From NCBI GenBank assembly GCA_003235465.1, contig QJWD01000314.1:1-6198 (forward strand): DNA of 6,198 bases, read 5' to 3'. The notes under the pieces were generated by a model. The model was not told the DNA's origin. It was given only the letters and a program-made list of their open reading frames with translations, and ran no database searches. This document shows positions 4,059 to 6,198 of the stretch, in pieces. Position 1 is the stretch's first letter. Every line of letters starts with the position of its first letter. The position numbers and the translations under genes were made by a program. The DNA comes from Nitrospirota bacterium. GTDB taxonomy: Bacteria; Nitrospinota; Nitrospinia; Nitrospinales; VA-1.

Positions 4059-6198
4059 CTACTCGAAGTGCACCGAATCCTCGCCGAGGAGAGTTTCGAT
4101 CTCGCGGATCACCTCGTCGCTCGGCTGAATTCTCAGATCATGGTCCACGGTCATGGTGCGGATGTGGCTGTCGGGAAACAGGAAGTGCAGGAAGGTTTCG
4201 TTGCCGCCCTTGTGCGAGGCGAGCACATCGCGCACCGCCATCAGGGTTTCCTTTTCCAGGCCGGGCGTGCGGATTTGGATATGCACCTTGCCCTTCCAGT
4301 GCCGCTTCGCCTCGGCGAGAGGCACGACCGACTGCGCGATCACCTTCGGCAGGTTGCCCTCTGCATCCACCTCGCCGCGAATCAGGAGCGCCACCTCCTC
4401 CTCAAGGAGCTGTGACACCTGGCTGTAGATCTCGGGCCAGAAGATGACCTCGAGCGAGCCCTGCAGATCCTCCATCGTCACGATGGCCATTTTGTCGCCC
4501 TTGCGCGTGGTTTTTGGCAGCACCTTGATGGGAATCCCCGCGAGGTTGACCGACTTGGGGCTGCTGCCCTCGGCGATGGTGGCCGAGTTGGCGTCGGTGA
4601 ACCAGGCCAGGTCGCGCGCGTAGCGTTCCAGCGGGTGGCCGGTGATGTAAAACCCGATGGCCTCCTTCTCGAACTTCAGGCGCTCGTGATCGCCCCACTC
4701 GGGCGTGTTGCCGTTGCCGGAAAACCCGCTCGCCCCCGGCTCGTCGTCGAACATGTCGAGCAGGCTCGACTGGCCGAGTTCGATGTCCTTCTGCTTGGCC
4801 TGCCCCTGCTCCATCGCCGCCGTCAGGTCGTGCATGAGCGCCGCGCGCGGCACGCCCAGGGAATCGCAGGCACCGCTCTTGATGAGGCTCTCCATCACCC
4901 TCTTGTTCACCGTGCGCAAGTCCACCGATTCGCAGAACTGCTGGAAGGTCTTGAAATGGCCCAGGCGGCTTCGCGTTTCGATGATGGATTCGATGGCCGC
5001 CGAACCGACGTTCTTGATGGCGCCAAGGCCGAACAGGAGCTGATCCTCGACGATGGAAAAATCCTTGCGGCTGGCGTTGATGTCCGGCGGGCGCACGGTG
5101 ATGCCCGCCTCGCGGCAATCGTGAATGTAGCGCAGCACCTTGTCGGTGTTGTCCATGTCGCTGGTGATGAGGGCGCCGAAGAACTCCAGCGGGTGATGCG
5201 CCTTCAGGTACGCCGTCTGGTAGGAGATCTGGGCGTAGGCGGCGCTGTGCGACTTGTTAAAACCGTAGCCGGAAAACTTTTCCATCAGGTTGAAGATTTT
5301 TTCCGACTTGTTGGCGGGGTGGCGGTTGGTCTCGCAGCCCCGCATGAATTTTTCCCGCTGCGCCGCCATCTCCTCGGGTTTCTTCTTGCCCATGGCGCGC
5401 CGCAACAGGTCGGCGTCGCCCAGGCTGAAACCGGACAGGACGCTCGCGATGTTCATCACCTGCTCCTGATAAAGGATGACGCCGTGGGTTTCCTTGAGGA
5501 TGTCCCTCAGTTCAGGCAGGTCGTACTTCTCCTCCATGTGGCCGTGCTTGCGCTTGATGTAATCGTCGACCATGCCGCTCTCGAGCGGCCCCGGCCGGTA
5601 GAGCGCGAGCAGCGCGATGATGTCCTCGAAGCAGTCGGGCTTCATCTTCTTCAGCAAATCGCGCATGCCCGAGCTTTCGAGCTGGAACACGCCCAGGGTG
5701 CGCGCTTCGCCGAGCAGCCGGTAGGTTTCCGGATCGTCCTTGGGGATGGTGAAGATGTCGAGGTCGATGCCGCGCGACTGCTTGATGAGCCTGAGCGCGT
5801 TGTCGATCACGGTCAGGGTTTTAAGGCCGAGGAAGTCCATCTTGAGGAGGCCCAGCTTTTCCACGCTGTTCATGGCGAACTGCGTCACCACCTCGTCGTT
5901 GCCGCCCTTGTAGAGCGGCAGAAATTCGGTGAGCGGCTTCGAGGAGATCACCACGCCGGCGGCGTGGGTGGAGCAGTGCCGGGGCAGCCCCTCCAGGCTT
6001 TCGGCGATGGTGAGCAGCTCGTCGATCTGCTTGTTTTCCTTCCTGAGCTGGGCGAAGCGCGGCTCTTCCTTGAACGCCTCTTTCAGCGTGATGTTCAGTT
6101 TGTTCGGCACCAGCTTGGCGATCTTGTCCACCTCGCCGTAGGTCATGTCGAGCACCCGGCCGACGTCCCGAATCACCCCCTTGGCGTTCATGCTGCCG
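4059..6198 (-). CDS. dnaE: DNA polymerase III alpha subunit, C-terminal part (5' end outside the window)
   Basis: This is the catalytic subunit of the replicative polymerase, which extends primers 5' to 3' at the fork in the cytoplasm. About 712 residues are visible, against roughly 1,150 in the family. The N-terminal PHP domain and the palm segment with the first two catalytic Asp residues lie off the right edge. Counting from the Met at 6191, which is internal (the frame stays open to 6198, giving G-S before it), the landmarks are: the palm/fingers element STHAAGVVIS (74-83); KMDFLGLKTL (117-126), whose Asp119 is the third catalytic Asp; ALYRPGPLESGMVDDYIKRKHG (about 196-217); the FSGYGFNKSHSAAYA segment (306-320); a helix-hairpin-helix, LFGLGAIKNVGSAAIESI (386-403); the beta-clamp-binding motif QSSLLDMF (474-481); an OB-fold (about 546-625); and the C-terminal domain to residue 710. 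All motifs look intact, so this should be a functional housekeeping dnaE rather than a decayed copy. It ends at a TAG, converging with the membrane-protein gene. Confidence 0.97.
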   Translation of the reverse strand, partial: GSMNAKGVIRDVGRVLDMTYGEVDKIAKLVPNKLNITLKEAFKEEPRFAQLRKENKQIDELLTIAESLEGLPRHCSTHAAGVVISSKPLTEFLPLYKGGNDEVVTQFAMNSVEKLGLLKMDFLGLKTLTVIDNALRLIKQSRGIDLDIFTIPKDDPETYRLLGEARTLGVFQLESSGMRDLLKKMKPDCFEDIIALLALYRPGPLESGMVDDYIKRKHGHMEEKYDLPELRDILKETHGVILYQEQVMNIASVLSGFSLGDADLLRRAMGKKKPEEMAAQREKFMRGCETNRHPANKSEKIFNLMEKFSGYGFNKSHSAAYAQISYQTAYLKAHHPLEFFGALITSDMDNTDKVLRYIHDCREAGITVRPPDINASRKDFSIVEDQLLFGLGAIKNVGSAAIESIIETRSRLGHFKTFQQFCESVDLRTVNKRVMESLIKSGACDSLGVPRAALMHDLTAAMEQGQAKQKDIELGQSSLLDMFDDEPGASGFSGNGNTPEWGDHERLKFEKEAIGFYITGHPLERYARDLAWFTDANSATIAEGSSPKSVNLAGIPIKVLPKTTRKGDKMAIVTMEDLQGSLEVIFWPEIYSQVSQLLEEEVALLIRGEVDAEGNLPKVIAQSVVPLAEAKRHWKGKVHIQIRTPGLEKETLMAVRDVLASHKGGNETFLHFLFPDSHIRTMTVDHDLRIQPSDEVIREIETLLGEDSVHFE

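Noticed and set aside
4402..5118. 238-residue minus-strand frame inside dnaE
   Set aside because: It is a frame-shifted reading of dnaE, rich in Arg, Gly and His. The dnaE frame is continuous through it with all family motifs.
4059..6198. Possibility that dnaE is a pseudogene or truncated because no full-length start is seen
   Set aside because: The frame stays open through the right edge of the window and all expected motifs are intact. The missing 5' part is due to the window boundary.

Overview
The window is about 6.2 kb of GC-rich bacterial chromosome. It carries five genes in alternating directions and no RNA gene, CRISPR array, insertion sequence or phage module that I can recognise. 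A lipoprotein signal with a lipobox points to a Gram-negative-type cell envelope. The C-terminal architecture of the DnaE protein (helix-hairpin-helix, clamp motif, OB-fold, long C-terminal tail) fits a deltaproteobacterial or Nitrospinota-like lineage. That placement is an impression from sequence style and not a demonstrated assignment.

Layout from left to right. Positions 1-70 are strikingly AT-rich (17 of 70 bases are G or C), and the sequence switches to the GC-rich background by about position 75. A 312-residue cytoplasmic protein of unknown function follows on the plus strand (155-1093). It meets, tail to tail, a minus-strand pair. The first gene of the pair is a two-domain M16 zinc peptidase (1933-3318). 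Directly after it comes a lipoprotein with an ethylbenzene-dehydrogenase-type haem-binding fold (1100-1915). The stop codons of the 312-residue gene and the lipoprotein gene lie inside one perfect 16-bp palindrome. Divergent from the peptidase is a small membrane protein with two transmembrane helices and a possible PH-like cytoplasmic domain (3368-3985). After a 73-bp convergent spacer comes the 3' two-thirds or so of dnaE, the replicative DNA polymerase III alpha subunit, on the minus strand (4059 to the right edge).

The peptidase and lipoprotein genes look like one transcription unit, because their spacing is 2 or 17 nt depending on the start chosen. The other genes appear to be independent units. 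I see no evident multi-gene novel system. The points most worth a second look are the unrecognised 312-residue protein with its unusual leader, the stand-alone haem-binding lipoprotein paired with an M16 peptidase, the palindrome holding two stop codons, and a short in-frame near-repeat of the dnaE 3' end downstream of its stop codon.
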